Assembly: GCA_014529385.2 (NCBI GenBank)
Contig: CM043959.1
Location: forward strand, 86,268,529 to 86,332,528
Origin: Adiantum capillus-veneris
Lineage: Eukaryota > Streptophyta > Polypodiopsida > Polypodiales > Pteridaceae
DNA length: 64,000 nucleotides
Reading direction: 5' to 3'
Shown piece after piece: positions 1 to 12,589 of this stretch. The first letter of the stretch is position 1; every line of letters begins with the position of its first letter. The notes under the pieces were generated by a model. That model was not told where the DNA came from. It worked only from the letters and a program-made list of their open reading frames with translations, and did no database searches. A program made the position numbers and the translations under genes.

Positions 1-726
<726 letters not shown>

Positions 727-989
727 ACAGTACGCTGACTCACAGACATAACTTTTTTTTAAATGACAAAGGGGTTTTTCTCATTAAGGTCAAAAGTGGT
801 ATAAATGCCTTACAATCTCAAACCCTAATGTTCCAATTTAACCATCTATTCAATCTAAATGTCAAAAATGGGATACAATCTGGAAACTTCTGTAAGCCCC
901 AATATTTACAAAGGTGAAATGTTGGTTTTTTTCAATAAATGAATAATTACAAAAAATAATATTCCACTGAGCTCCGTAGGGTGTGTCCA

Positions 990-1884
990 GCTGCTAACAA
1001 AGGTCTCACAAAAGGGGAAAGGGTGATACATGTCAGAAGGCTTTTACTTATGCTCCTTAAATCCTATTGGCTAAGCCTGGAGAGGTCCAATGGGATGGTA
1101 GCAAGAGCAAATAGCAAGAGGGGCCGACCAAGAGAGAGAGGGGGCTGAATTTTCAAAGGCATTATCTCACACACGCACACACAAGCTCATGTGTGAAGCA
1201 AGAAGACTCTCTCTCTCTCCTTCTCAAGCTTTAATGGAAATCTTATCACCTACTCCAAGCTTGTGATAAGTGAGGCCTACACCAACAACTCTTGCCTTTG
1301 TGATGCAAATCCAACCAAGAGCCAAGCTTCAATGCATGCTCATCTCCTCTACCATGCTAATTACTAAGCTATGCTATGCTAATATGAGTGATTATGTGAG
1401 GATATGTACATCTTTCTCATAAGACTACTCCTTCTTCCTCTCTATCTACTCTCATACCCTGCTAGCTCTCACCATCTTCGAAGGTGTGTGAGGTCTTGGG
1501 TCTGAGACCGTGAGGGAATTGATGTTGTATTTTATAAGTGTTTTGCTAGTGCTTGAAGCTTCCATCTTCATTGCACTAGCTAGTATTGAAGGAACACAAA
1601 GAATTGTATTGTAGAATGTCTCTCTTGATGGGAGAAACCTGTAATACAAAGCCTTTTGGAGGGGGTACCGGCTCAATGTAAATCCGGTCCTCAACTATTG
1701 TCAATAGCTTAATTTCTCTCTCTTTTGAAGTATTGTTCATGCTATCTAACTAGGTGTTATGATTTGTTGCTCCCTCCATCTGAGCACTCTTGTTATGCTC
1801 ATAAGAAATCTATTCTAATGAAATTCTCACTATGTTCATGTTATTTTCTGCTACACACAAGTTACTAGGCCATTAAATGTTACA
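990..1884 (+). mobile_element. Truncated LTR of the chromovirus family (3' part)
   Basis: This stretch matches, in reverse complement, the LTRs at 55949-57854 and 62475-63875. It covers the region from the blocks flanking 'cctattggctaagc' to the terminal bases attaaatgttaca at 1884, which is the LTR 3' end. The match begins abruptly near 990, so the U3 part of the LTR is absent. No internal domain follows 1884, so this is a truncated solo LTR or fragment, not one end of a complete element. Orientation is plus, opposite to the full element on the right of the window. The end at 1884 is well defined; the start is approximate. No target duplication can be assigned because one end is missing. Confidence 0.85.
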
Positions 1885-2860
1885 AGGACAATAGTAATCG
1901 TGCAAAGCAGGTATGCACTACATACTTTGCAAGTATTTATCTGCTTTTCAACACGTGGTACAATTTTACATGGTCAATTATCTGTGAATGCTCGATAAGG
2001 TCAACTTTATTTAGCTATGACATTGTAAATTGGAAATATTATTTCTTAGCTACGAGCAGCAGGACTCCATGAGTACTTATGTGAAGAAAGGATCGCAATT
2101 TCCAAAGTTTGGAATATGCTATTAGGATACGAACTTGGGGAAACTTGCGAAGATGTCTGCAAGTTTGTACATCACAAGAGGGCATGTATGATACATATGC
2201 CAACTCACTCAAGCAGTACATATGGCTATGAGCCAAATTTGAGCAAGCTTCTTACTTATAAATTACCAAAAACTTGGCCACAATTGGGTGACAAGGTTAG
2301 TATATTTGAAGTTATGCATGTTTCTTCTGTATTTAAACCTTTTATTTGAAAAAATATTTCTTGATTGTGCAAAGCAAAGTGCTTTGTCAGACTTCATGCA
2401 AAGCAAGGCTTCTCTTATGTGCCAAGGTATTATCGATTGACTTTAAATCAATGATAATGGCACAAATCTTTAGCACTAGGTGGATGTAAGCTCACAGTTT
2501 ATGCAACAACGCATTGAGATGTATCCATGCCAGTGTAATCGTGCAAGGCATGTATACTAGGGGCTCACATGGTTGAGATGACAAAGGGCCTATATTATGG
2601 GTGGTAGGGTGGAGAATCCTTCACGACAGTTCCTGGGTTTCTCACACTCATGTCACAGAGTGTTTACAATTATCTCCATACGCAAGTACACCCCGTACTT
2701 GAAGGATGTTCTTTTTTCAAAAACCCTTTTTTGAGACATACTCCACATGTGGAGAATATAAGTCTCTATGACTAACACTAGTGCCCATCATATTAATTAT
2801 TTATCACAATAAAGTCCCTAGATGCTGGTCAAATTTATTTTCTAAACCATTTTCAGCATG
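1885..2860. other. Unassigned AT-rich DNA
   Basis: A 77-codon open frame (2116-2349, +) is present but has no recognisable domain. A segment near 2577-2640 recurs in diverged form near 4036-4095 (both contain gtggagaatccttcac), which points to decayed dispersed repeats. I see nothing I can name. Confidence 0.4.
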
Positions 2861-3126
2861 ATGTATCAAGAACAATTTTAGTGGCCAAAAATTGTCGAAT
2901 ACTTAGAATGACTTATTAAGGTACAAGTGTTGTTAACCAACTCTAACAGATGGTTGTATATACATGTAGTAAGGCTCTATTCTGTTGATGACCATGTATC
3001 AAGAACAATTTTAGTGGCCAAAAATTATCGAATACTTAGAATGACTTATTAAGGTACAAGTGTTGTTAAACAACTCTAATGGATGGTTGTATATACATGT
3101 AGTAAGGCTCTATTCTGTTGATGACC
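2861..3126. repeat. Two-copy tandem duplication, 133-bp unit
   Basis: Copy one is 2861-2993 and copy two 2994-3126. Both start with atgtatcaagaac and contain the ttagtggccaaaaatt block. I count only a few substitutions between them, so the duplication is recent compared with the surrounding decayed sequence. No open frame spans it. Confidence 0.93.
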
Positions 3127-4129
3127 ATGTTTCATTAGTAGCTAGGGGTGATTGCTTTTCACATTCTATTATGGTCCAATGTCAGGCCAAGGGCCAACCT
3201 AGGGGGGTCATGGATATGCAAGTTTGGATCTGTTTTTGATAAATGCATGCATACTAGGTGTTATGGGACCTAGTGTTTAGCAAAGGTTGATTTGGAGCAA
3301 CATGCATATTCACCACATTAGTTGCTTATGAAGCATTTTTCACTCTATTTCTAGTACCTCTTTGAGATTACTATTGAATCCACCAATCATCAATAGAGAT
3401 CATGACTCGGTTTGGGTGCTTGTGGATATTCATGACATTATTGATTCCTCAACAATGTTGTATCATATTGTGATCCCCATTTACCAATCGCTTTGGAAGA
3501 CTGTATGAAAACCGTGGGGCAACACACCTCGGTATTGTTATTTATTCAAAGAGGATAGACAGATGATGAGTGTAATCTTGTGCTAAAGGATTTGCAAAGA
3601 GCGTACATTAGCGCCAAGCAATCCAATTAGAAAGCATGTATCGCTCTAGTTGGTGTTTTCTCACTAAAAGGTAAAGTATGTTTGTGACTAGGTTTAGTCT
3701 CTTCATGTGTAAGGTTCTCAACCTTGAACATTAGTTAGGGTGGAGTTGTTTACTGATGAAACTTGATAGCAAGTCAAGGAGGTATACTTTGCTGATGAGT
3801 TACATCAGCCAATTACTTTCATGGAAAGTGAAAAGAGGTACTCTTTGGGGTACATCTTTATTGTGATAGCTCGATGGAAAGTGAAAAGAGATACTCTTTG
3901 TTGGGGGACATCTTTATAGCTCATTTAGCATGATCATGTGAGTTCAAAATGGAGTCTACATGCTATGTTGTTTATGTGCCAGTTACACGAGACGATTGCA
4001 AAGGGAATTCAATGTGAAAAATCAAGATGCTAGTCTTATATTTTGGGTGGTAGTGTGGAGAATCCTTCACAACAGTTCTCAGGTTTTTGACAAACTTGAA
4101 CTATGTTTATGGTTGTTTTCCCTTTGTTT
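3127..4129. other. Unassigned DNA with short internal repeats
   Basis: An 80-codon frame at 3960-4202 has no recognised motif. The block atggaaagtgaaaagag followed by tactcttt and catctttat occurs twice, near 3820 and 3873. That is a small local duplication with an intervening divergent spacer. Otherwise I see only decayed, probably repeat-derived sequence. Confidence 0.4.
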
Positions 4130-6500
4130 AATGGATTCCCAGGACAATAATTTGGAAAATTTCCGCCCTTGCAACCACACGCTCCACAAAAGGCCTCTAT
4201 AGGTCTCACATTCTTATCTGGTTAAGGACATTCATTTTTCTAATGGTCATATGCTCTGTAGTTATGGCAATTTCCATATTTTGGTTTTGGCATTGGTTTG
4301 ATCATAAGCAGTCTAGATCCCTAGTTTTCAATGAAGTAAATAGGTGTTTCCTCTAGAGGTGTTTGATAAATTGGCTCTATTGTAGCAGGTGTTGATTGAG
4401 TATACCATTCTTCCTCCAGTCCCATTGGTACAGAACTCATGTCAGGGTATGGTGTAACAAGTAGTAGAGATTGTCCACCCACCTACCCTCAGGCAACATG
4501 TACTTGACAGTTACTATACTATTCCCTGGTAGTGGTGGATGCTGACCTAATATAGGTTGCGGTCTTTACATATTCATAGGTTTTCTTTGCATCCGTGCCA
4601 TATTTGGTGGATATTGATACATAGGTTGTCCTTGTGGCCTCATTGGGACATACTAGATATTTCCATCATGTCTGGGCTTATGATTGCACTCGTTTGTCCT
4701 GTGGTTTGTTTGTTTCCTTCAATGGAACACCATTTAAATGGGTTGGTTGTCCGATAGGGGAACCCTGTCTTGACCCTCTCGTTGGTATCCTTTGCATGTT
4801 GGTCATCATGTCACTCATGCATTTAAGCATCTCTTCTATAGCATTGGTGAGAGCTGACACAATTGGTCCTACTTGCATCGGCATAGTAGATGTGATTCGC
4901 TCACTTTGTGAGTCTTTAACAATGCTTTCCTCATTATAGATCTCACAATTATCTCCCAAGTCAATAGTATCCAGCCTACATGCTTCCCAAATCGTGTGTT
5001 TTTTGCTATAGAAAATAGCATGCCAATCCTTGTTTTAGTAATCCCTCTAAAAACAATGAGACAAGTCGCTCCTCGATTTGAATTTCCAACTCCAAAAATC
5101 TATCATTATATTTTCTCATTTGACTCACACAATCTCTTACCATTTCTCCCTGTTTTTGTTTAAAGTTGTAGATTTGCGCCACAGTGATATGCTTGATTCC
5201 CATTTTTAAGCAAGTAGCAACAAATCTCATGGGCAAGGTTAGTAAGTCAATTATTGATCTAGGAGGTATGGTCTAAAACCAGGTCAAATCTTTGCCTTCT
5301 AAGGTCATTCCAAACCCCTCAAAGTGTGTGTGAAAGTCAGTTATACGTTTAGCTCTTAGAATTTGTTTGAAGCTTGCTAAGTGGTCATATGGATCCTTTG
5401 TTTCTGCTGTATTTTTTGACCCATTTTTGGAAAGCTACTCGTTTGACTCTACAATTGTGTTCCACGCCTACTCTCCTAGCTGGTGTTTCTCCCATTATGC
5501 CTTCAAACTAGTTGTTTGGTAGGTGTGACTCATGTGGACCTCTTCTTGTCCTAGTGTCACTCATTCTTCCCCTATTGAAGGTGGTTTCTGCATCCATACC
5601 TCTGTTTCCATCATTGAGGTGACTGCCACTGGCTATGCTTACTCTCTGATTGACAATGCTATCATAGGATCTATCATTTGGCCCAATGTTTTGTTTGATT
5701 TCATGTATTGTTCCTATAATGACTTCTTGGATTGAATGTCCTTGGTATTTGGTCTGTTCAATCTCCTTTGGAGTCATCATAACAAATTTGTTTTTAAAAA
5801 AATCCCTAAAGAGGTGGGCAAGAAGTTTTGCTAAACCCTTCTCCTTGATCTTGAAGATATACACGATTTTCAAGGGTGTAAACTTCCATGGTTTAGCATG
5901 AGTAGTCTAGATCAAGTGCATGACATTGTTGGCTTCCCAACAATAGAATCCAAGACTATGGTTGTCAATGGGTATGGACTTTAGAGGTTTGCTATCTATC
6001 AAATTGTATCCTTCTAATTCTAACATTGGTGATCCTTCCTTCATAGCCTTGTTTGGAATTAGAGTGTCAACTTCCAATCCCCACCTATCTACCGAATCAA
6101 GATCTTGTATCTTGCAGTATTGCACCCCATTTTGGTCCACATAGAAGGTGTCTTATTTGTTTGCCCTAACCTCCTCTTCAAACTCGACGGTATGGCCATC
6201 TACCCTTACTACAAATTCCTCGTTAGGATCTAATTAAATATCGGCTTTGTAATTCTTAAAGAAGGTCAAAATATGCTTGAATTAGAGTGAGGTCCCAATT
6301 CTTGATTGAGTTGAAAAGGAAGACATCTTGATGCTTGATCCGGAATAAGTGTCTGACACTTCTTTCACTATGATATCTAAAGGTCTCCCGTGGTTGACAC
6401 TTTCTTCTATGGACACTCTACTCTCAGTTTCGTTGTTATAGCCTTGATTTGCAACAAAATGACCTGACCTTAAGTACATAAAGACTTGAGTTCTCACTGG
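4130..6500 (-). pseudogene. Ty3/gypsy gag remnant
   Basis: Read on the minus strand, this is a decayed gag polyprotein with its N-terminus at the right. Around 6140-5510 the frames are charged and low in complexity. The segment 5236-5006 resembles a retrotransposon gag capsid: it has a 'KQGE.VRDCVSQMRKYNDRF' type helix followed by LVSLFLEGL, the usual end of that domain. Around 4280-4200 a zinc-knuckle-like pattern (Cys-x2-Tyr-x4-His-x4-Cys) can be read, with the second Cys replaced by Tyr. Several stops and frame changes interrupt it. No protease or RT lies to its left, so only the gag part survives. The lineage within Ty3 cannot be fixed from gag alone. Confidence 0.65.
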
Positions 6501-7218
6501 AAAGGAATACCTGGCTTCTCGTACTACTACTAACCCTTTTCATATGTAATCCTCTCAATCTGGCACTTTTCAAAGTTCCCTTCCAATTTCAACATGTATA
6601 AGTTAGTTAGAGGATCACATAGACAAACAGAAACTTTTGATACAGATCTTGCTTGATCCTATCAAAACAATCGCCCTTATCAATCTCCAAACTTCAACTC
6701 TAGAATACTCAACTCTAAGCAGCAAATAATGTCCAATCCACTCCAAAATTTTCAAGCTATCTTTATAGAAAATATACTAACACTGATGACCAAAAAAAGT
6801 GTGAAATACATTGTCTCTGACTAGCAGGAGGTATTTATCACAATTAATAGCACTTGAGTCATAAAATCAAATTTTGTCACTTTTGCTGATTCTCATGGGT
6901 GAGTGTATGTCCAGCAAGCTCTGTGGCTATTTTCAATAGTTTTGGCCAAGTTTTGCACTTTTTTTTGTTGGTTTGGATGATTTCCAGATTAAGATACTAT
7001 GTAGCAATAACTCTTAAGCAATACCAATCCAAATCATTTGAAATTTGGGATAACTACTACCGCTACCCCAAGTATTATTGATTTTATTCCAAAAGTGGAC
7101 TTTTAAGAGTGTAAGCTATTAATCACGATTAATAGCTCTTAGGTCAGAATCATGATTTTGTCTCATTTTTTGGACTTGTACTAGATGTTCACTCCTTAAC
7201 CAAGTCAATTGTCAAGTT
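6501..7218. other. Probable leader or LTR remnant, unassigned
   Basis: This AT-rich stretch lies upstream of the minus-strand gag remnant, where its leader and LTR would be expected, but I find no clear TG..CA end or primer-binding site. Two similar blocks containing 'attaatagc' plus 'attttgtc' (near 6840 and 7110) suggest an old internal duplication. Confidence 0.3.
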
Positions 7219-7618
7219 TCATGGATTTTTTGTATCTTCTAAGGATGATGGATCTATGCTTAATAAAATTTTGAAGGGCATACGTGAGCATCTAGACAGT
7301 CTCAAGTCAAAGACCTCAAAACAAAGAGGGGTTTGTAAATAGGTGCATATGGTGTGACAACCCAGAAGGGACTGTGAAAGCTTCAAAGATGCCTTGGGTA
7401 AAGATCTTGTCTTCTTCAAAGAAGGAAAGATACATCTTAGTGAAACAGGGAAGCCCTTGGCAACCAACTTTGGCAAAGGAGGGATGAAAAAGCTAGTTGA
7501 GGACATGGCAATCAGTCATTCTATCTCAATGGTTAAAGCAGCAACATTTGGCTTAAAGGCTATTCAAGTCATGCTCAACGGGTCAGAATCTATTGAAGAC
7601 GTTGTCATGCATTTTTGA
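7219..7618 (+). pseudogene. Gag-like zinc-knuckle protein fragment
   Basis: The plus-strand frame at 7394-7618 encodes FFKEGKIHLSETGKPLATNF followed by GKGGMKKLVED. That pattern is common in plant retrotransposon gag proteins just after a CIWCD zinc knuckle. The CIWCD itself can be read near 7340, one frame away. The upstream part of the domain is disrupted by a frameshift and a stop. The frame runs directly into the first bases of the LTR at about 7607 and terminates there, so the fragment was cut by, or fused to, the LTR element on its right. Which element it came from is unknown. Confidence 0.55.
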
Positions 7619-8486
7619 ATGAGGATAAGGTCACTAAAGCTTGCCCACTAGCCTCGAGTATATAGGTGTACATAATGCTTTGAGTTTTAAGAGTGCCCTT
7701 GTAAAAATCTATGTATAAAGGCTTGGTCCTACTAAGTTATTTGCTGGAGTTTTGGGCTGATTCAACTTTCAAAAGATGGTTTTCAATGAGCATTTTTAGT
7801 CGTGCTTGAGAGCTCGTGGATCAGACTCATACATCATGAGTTACATGCATTCAAAGTGGGTGGTCCCTTACTTAGAAAGTGGTTGCGAATGCATATGAGG
7901 AAAGGAAAATGGTCCGACTTTATGGATTTAATTAGAAATGATGTGATCAAGAATTTTTGGAGATGGCCGAAGTGATGAGCTCCAAGCCGTGCTTTACGGT
8001 GTCGTATTGGTGCTCGGAGTCATCTACTATGCTTTCGCCAAGATTGCTAGGTGTAGCGAGCAAAACTGAAAATTTGTATGCATGGGTGGGGAGTTGGGAG
8101 GATGGTGCCAAGCGGAAATGGAGTAGTCCAACATGGGGTGGAGTGCGTACAATATGGGGGGTATAAGAGGGGGAGTGGGTACCCCATAAGGTTGAATCAA
8201 AGACAAAGTGGAGCTCTCACTCCTTGGCTATGGGGGCTCGTGGGTGTTTGCGGAGAGAGGGGGCACCTATTTTGGGTTCCCACCAGCTGGCCAGGCGCTT
8301 GGACTTTTTTTTGGGCTTTTGGACACTCCACCTTGCCCACCCTCCAAGTCAAAGTGATCGACATAGAGCCCCCCTTTCCCAAAAAATGGTCAAAATGAGC
8401 CAATAAAAAGGGGAGATGAGAGAGAAAGATGTCGGCTAAGATAAGGAAGATAAATCCACTCCAATAAAATGGAAAATTCTCCCATT
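7607..8486 (+). repeat. 5' LTR (homologous part) of the Tat-like element
   Basis: This is directly repeated at 14451-15318 with scattered substitutions and small indels. For example, the 3' copy has an extra 'atccatgctaaa' and lacks 'ctgaaaatttgtatgcatg'. The match stops after 'aataaa(a/g)tggaaaa'. The true 5' LTR probably continues past 8486, because the 3' copy is what is truncated there. The first dozen or so bases of the LTR are missing on this side. Confidence 0.85.
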
Positions 8487-9120
8487 ATTATAGCTGCAAT
8501 TTCCTGCACACTCCTTTTTTCTTACAGAGACTTGTTTTTTTGGAGTTTTTTAAGAGGCTCCCATCTTCGAAAGCTTGTAACTCTCTCATTTGTTATTGGA
8601 ATCAAGAATATGGATACTCTACGGAGATCTACATGACACAAGATTTTTCCTTATGGTTTCAGTTTTCAGCAATTTTAATCATGGTTTGGGTTAGAGCTGT
8701 TTTCCACCCAACTTTACAAGTGTTCGGCATAGGTGTATTCTGCAGCTTTACAGTGTTTCTTTCTGACGGTGTGATGTGTGCAAGGCTATAGAGGTTCTCA
8801 TTTTCCTTCTTGTTTGCATGCTAACATTGTTTTGGTGCCCCCACAGAGGAGCAAGTGCTCCCATGCTCCAATTCTTGTGAAATATGTCTATTCTGTAGGC
8901 AGTGAATGTAAAAAGCGATGTGGATCCTCTTATGTACAACCACCTATGTATGTGCAAATTGTGGACAGCACTTGAGGTGGTCGTATAATTCTATTGTAGC
9001 CTTTGGAGGGTCGTGAGGTTTTGTGAAGGCAAGCACTGGGGACCGGGTTACCCAGTGTGAGGTGGATTAGGTACTGGAGCGATCCATCGACATCCCTTGA
9101 GCTTTCGACGTCACATGTAA
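8487..9120 (+). other. Rest of 5' LTR and untranslated leader, undefined border
   Basis: This sequence lies between the homologous LTR block and the first gag codons. I could not place the LTR 3' end or a primer-binding site. A short perfect inverted repeat, CACTGGG...CCCAGTG (about 9027-9056), sits where a primer-binding site would be expected, but it does not match the usual initiator tRNA-Met complement. Small frames here show no domain. Confidence 0.4.
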
Positions 9121-10450
9121 GTGTTTTTGTGGCAATCGAACATGGCAGACAAGTTTCCACAGTTTCATGGATTGCCTAATAAAAATGCACAAACTTTTAT
9201 TGAAAAATTGGAAGTTAATTGCTTGCTGCAAAATATACTAGACCAAGCTATATTTTTGCGGCTGCTACAATACAGTTTACGAAATGAAGCAAAAGTTTGG
9301 TTACACAATCATGAAGAGTTGGTGCAAGCACAAACTCCAGGGGTAGTTTTGGACTACAATCATGTGAAGCAAGCTTTCTTGGTAGAGTATAGATCCATTG
9401 AAGTACCTGATGAAGTTTGGCATGAAATTTGGGGTACACCCAAAAGGGTAATCAGAGTGTTGATGATTTTGTCATGCAGTTCACCCGGTTATAAGATAAA
9501 TGGGGCCGAGCTTTGGGAAATGAAATCCCTCCATCCATGTTAAAAAAGGACCTTTTTGTGGCTAACTTAAAAGAAAGCCTGAAATTCACAGTTGAGCTGA
9601 AAAGGCCCACCACCTTCGAGGAGGCAGTCTAGGGAGAAAGAATGGAAGGCTCAAAGACTTGATGAATATGGGAAGGCAGTCCCTGTACAAATTAATGGTG
9701 GCCAAAAAGAAGAAAATCAAGCAGAGGTTGGAGGCCCCAACCTGTTCAAAGAGCTGTTAATACCATCCAGCTACACAACGAAATATGCAAGACATGATGA
9801 TCATGATGTAAGAGTTGCAACTTTTTGTTCTTGGAGGTGGAGGTGGTTGTGGGCATGGACATGGTAGAGGAATGGCTCAGGCATGTGAAGCTTAGCCTAA
9901 TGCAAATGTTAGTCGTGGACAAGGTGGTTTTGAGCCGTAGAGGAGGTTCATCCCTACTTATTATAATTGCAGTGAACCTGGTCATATTAGCTTTTAATGT
10001 TCAAATCCAATAAGGATGGAGGCGATATGTTTCCTCTTCCCCAGCAGTTTCCTAACAGGGCTAATGATTATGCATTGGATATATGGGGAGATCAAGGTAC
10101 TGAGCAAGAAAATCGGGCTTCAACCTCTGGTGGTCATGTGGGTTGAAAAGAAAGAAGCGGACATGTTGACCATGGGCAAAAGAGAGAGGGAAGGCTATGA
10201 TGCACCATGTCCTAACAAAAACAAAGGAAAGGAGAAAGAGGGTGAGGATGTGAAAGCCAAGAGGAAGAGAAGACCTCATAGACAGTTTAAAGTGGTAGAT
10301 TTACCTTTGGAGGAAGGCCAAACAGCTTACAGTTTGAAGGAAGACCTGATTGGGAGGAAAGTAGATTGTACTTTTGGACAGTTGATGAATATGTTGCCCA
10401 AACTTAAAAGGCAGTGGAAATCATTAGTGAATCCAGAGAAAGAGCCGAAG
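9121..10450 (+). pseudogene. gag region of the Tat-like element
   Basis: The frame starting near 9142 (MADKFPQFHGLPNKNAQTFI...) is a retrotransposon gag capsid start: FHG, then Phe-x2-Lys-Leu, then Trp-Leu and an 'AFLVEY' helix. In the intact family this protein forms the virus-like particle. The frame breaks near 9500 and continues in other frames to about 10050. A basic linker (AKRKRRPHRQFKVVDLP, about 10255) and an LLPKLKRQWK-like block lead into the protease. No intact CCHC knuckle was found in one frame. Multiple frameshifts make this a pseudogene. Confidence 0.7.
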
Positions 10451-10451
10451 C

Positions 10452-11051
10452 ATGGACAAGTCAGAGTGTTGGCTATGGGAGAGTTACCCCGATATTTGTC
10501 ATGTGGTAAATGCTTGGCACAAAGGTGTGGGAATGGAAGAAGCCTACATTGATGGAGTTGCTCAAGTTTGTGTGATCACACAGTTATGTGTTGAGAGACT
10601 AGGTTTCATTACATGCGGAAGCTCTGGGTTTTGAATTTGACTAGCAAACCATGCCAAGGTGAAATGTTTCGGGATGATCAAGAATTTGGAAGTTGAAGCC
10701 TTTAACGTGAAGGTTATACTAAACTTTCATGTTATGCCAGCTGGTCTGGGAGTTTTTCCTCTCATTTTGGGACAACCTTGGTTGAGAGCTGTTGGTGCCG
10801 TGCAAGATTGGGGCAAGGGCACAATCTGTGTGTATGGTAGGAAGGGTGAAAAAAGAGTGTTCGATATGACTACCAAGCAACCTATGGCACTTGAAGATGT
10901 GAGTGAGAATGATGAATCCAAAGTTACCCGTGATGATAGTTCTGAAGACTCGGAAAGTATCACTCCTTCGAGTTCTAGTGATAAGGGTGAAGTGTCATTT
11001 TTGTTGTTGGACAAAGAACAAAGAGAAATTAGTGAAGTGCTGCAATTATGA
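10452..11051 (+). pseudogene. Aspartic protease of the Tat-like element
   Basis: The active-site strand reads AYIDGVAQVCVIT, where most families have Asp-Thr/Ser-Gly. Here it is Asp-Gly-Val-Ala, close to the DGGA variant known from some plant Ty3 elements. About 60 residues later comes the second hallmark, FPLILGQPWLRAVGAVQDWG (10755-10820). The C-terminal tail is rich in Ser, Asp and Glu (DDSSEDSESITPSSSSD). There is a frameshift between the two halves, near 10634. The protease would cleave the Gag-Pol precursor. The second Tat-like copy near 54 kb has the same DGV variant, which suggests it is a lineage feature. Confidence 0.75.
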
Positions 11052-11343
11052 GGGAATATAATCTCTTCAAGCCGTTTAGAGCAACTAGAAGAGTTGATGC
11101 AACCTAAACAGGAACTACCACTGAAGAAAGAGTCAGCCTTCAAAATATGCTGAGTACTGATTTGACACAAGGAGAAAGAAGGGAGTACTTAGCAATGTTG
11201 GACAGGATTTTAAATCTTTTCATCACTTCATACCAGGAAATAAGGGGTTTTGTTGGAGATCCTGTGAAGATCGAGCTAGTTGAAGGGGCAAAGTCAATAC
11301 GGCAGAAATGAAGAAGGATAGGTAAGGAGCTTTAAAGAAAGAA

Positions 11344-12159
11344 GTGGATAAACTATTGGATGCAAGGTTCATTGTGCCAGTTGATAATGTTGAATGGGTG
11401 AGCCTTGTAGAGGTCACTCCAAAGAAATATGGGCATTGGAGAGTTTGTGTTGATTACAAGCCATCAAATGCAATGATCAAGAAAGATCCTTACTCTTTGC
11501 CTTTCATTGATCAACTTTTAGATGCAGTGGCTGGTTTTGAAAGATACAATGTTTGTGATGGTTATTCAAGATATTTTCAACTTATCCTTGCTCTTGAAGA
11601 CCGGAAAAAGGCTACTTTTATTACGCCATGGGGTTGTTTCTTCTTTTGGTTTCTTCCTTTTGGGTTAACAAATGGGCCTGGAGCTTTTGAAAGGAAACTG
11701 GATTGGGTTCTTACCCCGTTCCTTGGGAAGTTTGTCAAAGGGTTCATAGATGATTTTTGTGTATACAGTTCAAGGAAAGAGCATGTTCAAAAGCTTGAAA
11801 TGACTTTTGCAAGGTATGGTGAATGTGGGGGTCAACTGAACCCTAAAAAATGTCATTTGACACAGCCACGGTTGAATCTTCTTGGACATGTGATTTTAGA
11901 AAATGGGATTGAGGTGGATCCAGAGAAAGTGAAATCATTGTTGTTGTTGTCATCTCCAAAATATACCAGACAATTGGCCACTTTCATACAGAAAGTTAAA
12001 TATATCTCTCGTTTTATACTCTTGGCATTGCAGCTATTGTATCCATTGCAGCAAACAGTTAAGAATGATCCCTTGGAGTGGTCTCGTGACTGTGACGATG
12101 TTTTTGACAGAGTCAAAGAGGTTTTGAGTATGATGCCCATTATGCAAGCTCTTGACTAG
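11344..12159 (+). pseudogene. Reverse transcriptase of the Tat-like element
   Basis: The continuous 271-codon frame covers most of an RT domain. It contains WRVCVDYKPSNAMIKKD (motif A region), LPFIDQLLD, YNVCDGYSRYFQL, FITPWGCFFFWFLPFGLTN, and the catalytic FIDDF box where most families have YxDD. It then has QLNPKKCHL..LNLLGHVI and a thumb segment. It copies the RNA genome into cDNA in intact relatives. The frame is open but its upstream linker to protease (11052-11343) is broken, and it ends in a stop just before RNase H. There is no intact polyprotein. Confidence 0.88.
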
Positions 12160-12560
12160 GAAAAGGAGTTTTATGTTAACCCATCAGTGGGAGATGATGC
12201 CATTGGGGCCATGTTATTGCAAAAGGGGAAGGAATCTCCGTATATGAAGCATGTTCATTATGCTAGCAGAGTGAAAGACGCATCACGAAAGTGAATTCTC
12301 TGAAATTGAGTTGGTAATGACCAGTATGGTTTATGCTTGTAGAGGATTTAGACACTACCTGCTGCAAAGGTCATTCACCTTTTTCACTAGTTATTCATTA
12401 CTTCCCAAGCTATTCAATAATTCAAATATGACAAAAACAGTGATGAAATGGGTTATTGAGCTTCAGGAGTTTCAATTCACCTTTTTAGTGGAGGAAAGTA
12501 CTCGGGCTACCCTTGCAGATCTTCTTACTTATAAAGACAGTCCTGGTTTGGTTAAAGAAG
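12160..12560 (+). pseudogene. First RNase H (Ty3-type) of the Tat-like element
   Basis: Across two frames one reads VNPSVGDDAIGAMLLQKGKE, a YASRVKD block, EIELVMTSMVYACRGFRHYLL and a final WVIELQEFQF...LADLLT. That is the usual order of the Ty3 RNase H. The frame changes near 12290. The domain removes the RNA strand during cDNA synthesis. The conserved TDH tripeptide seen in many elements is replaced by TSY, so activity is unlikely. Confidence 0.75.
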
Positions 12561-12589
12561 AGGTGGTGCGAAAGAAGAAAGTCGAGACT

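Noticed and set aside
9027-9056. CACTGGG...CCCAGTG as a primer-binding site or transposon end
   Set aside because: It does not match any tRNA 3' end I know and has no target duplication; left as a plain small palindrome.
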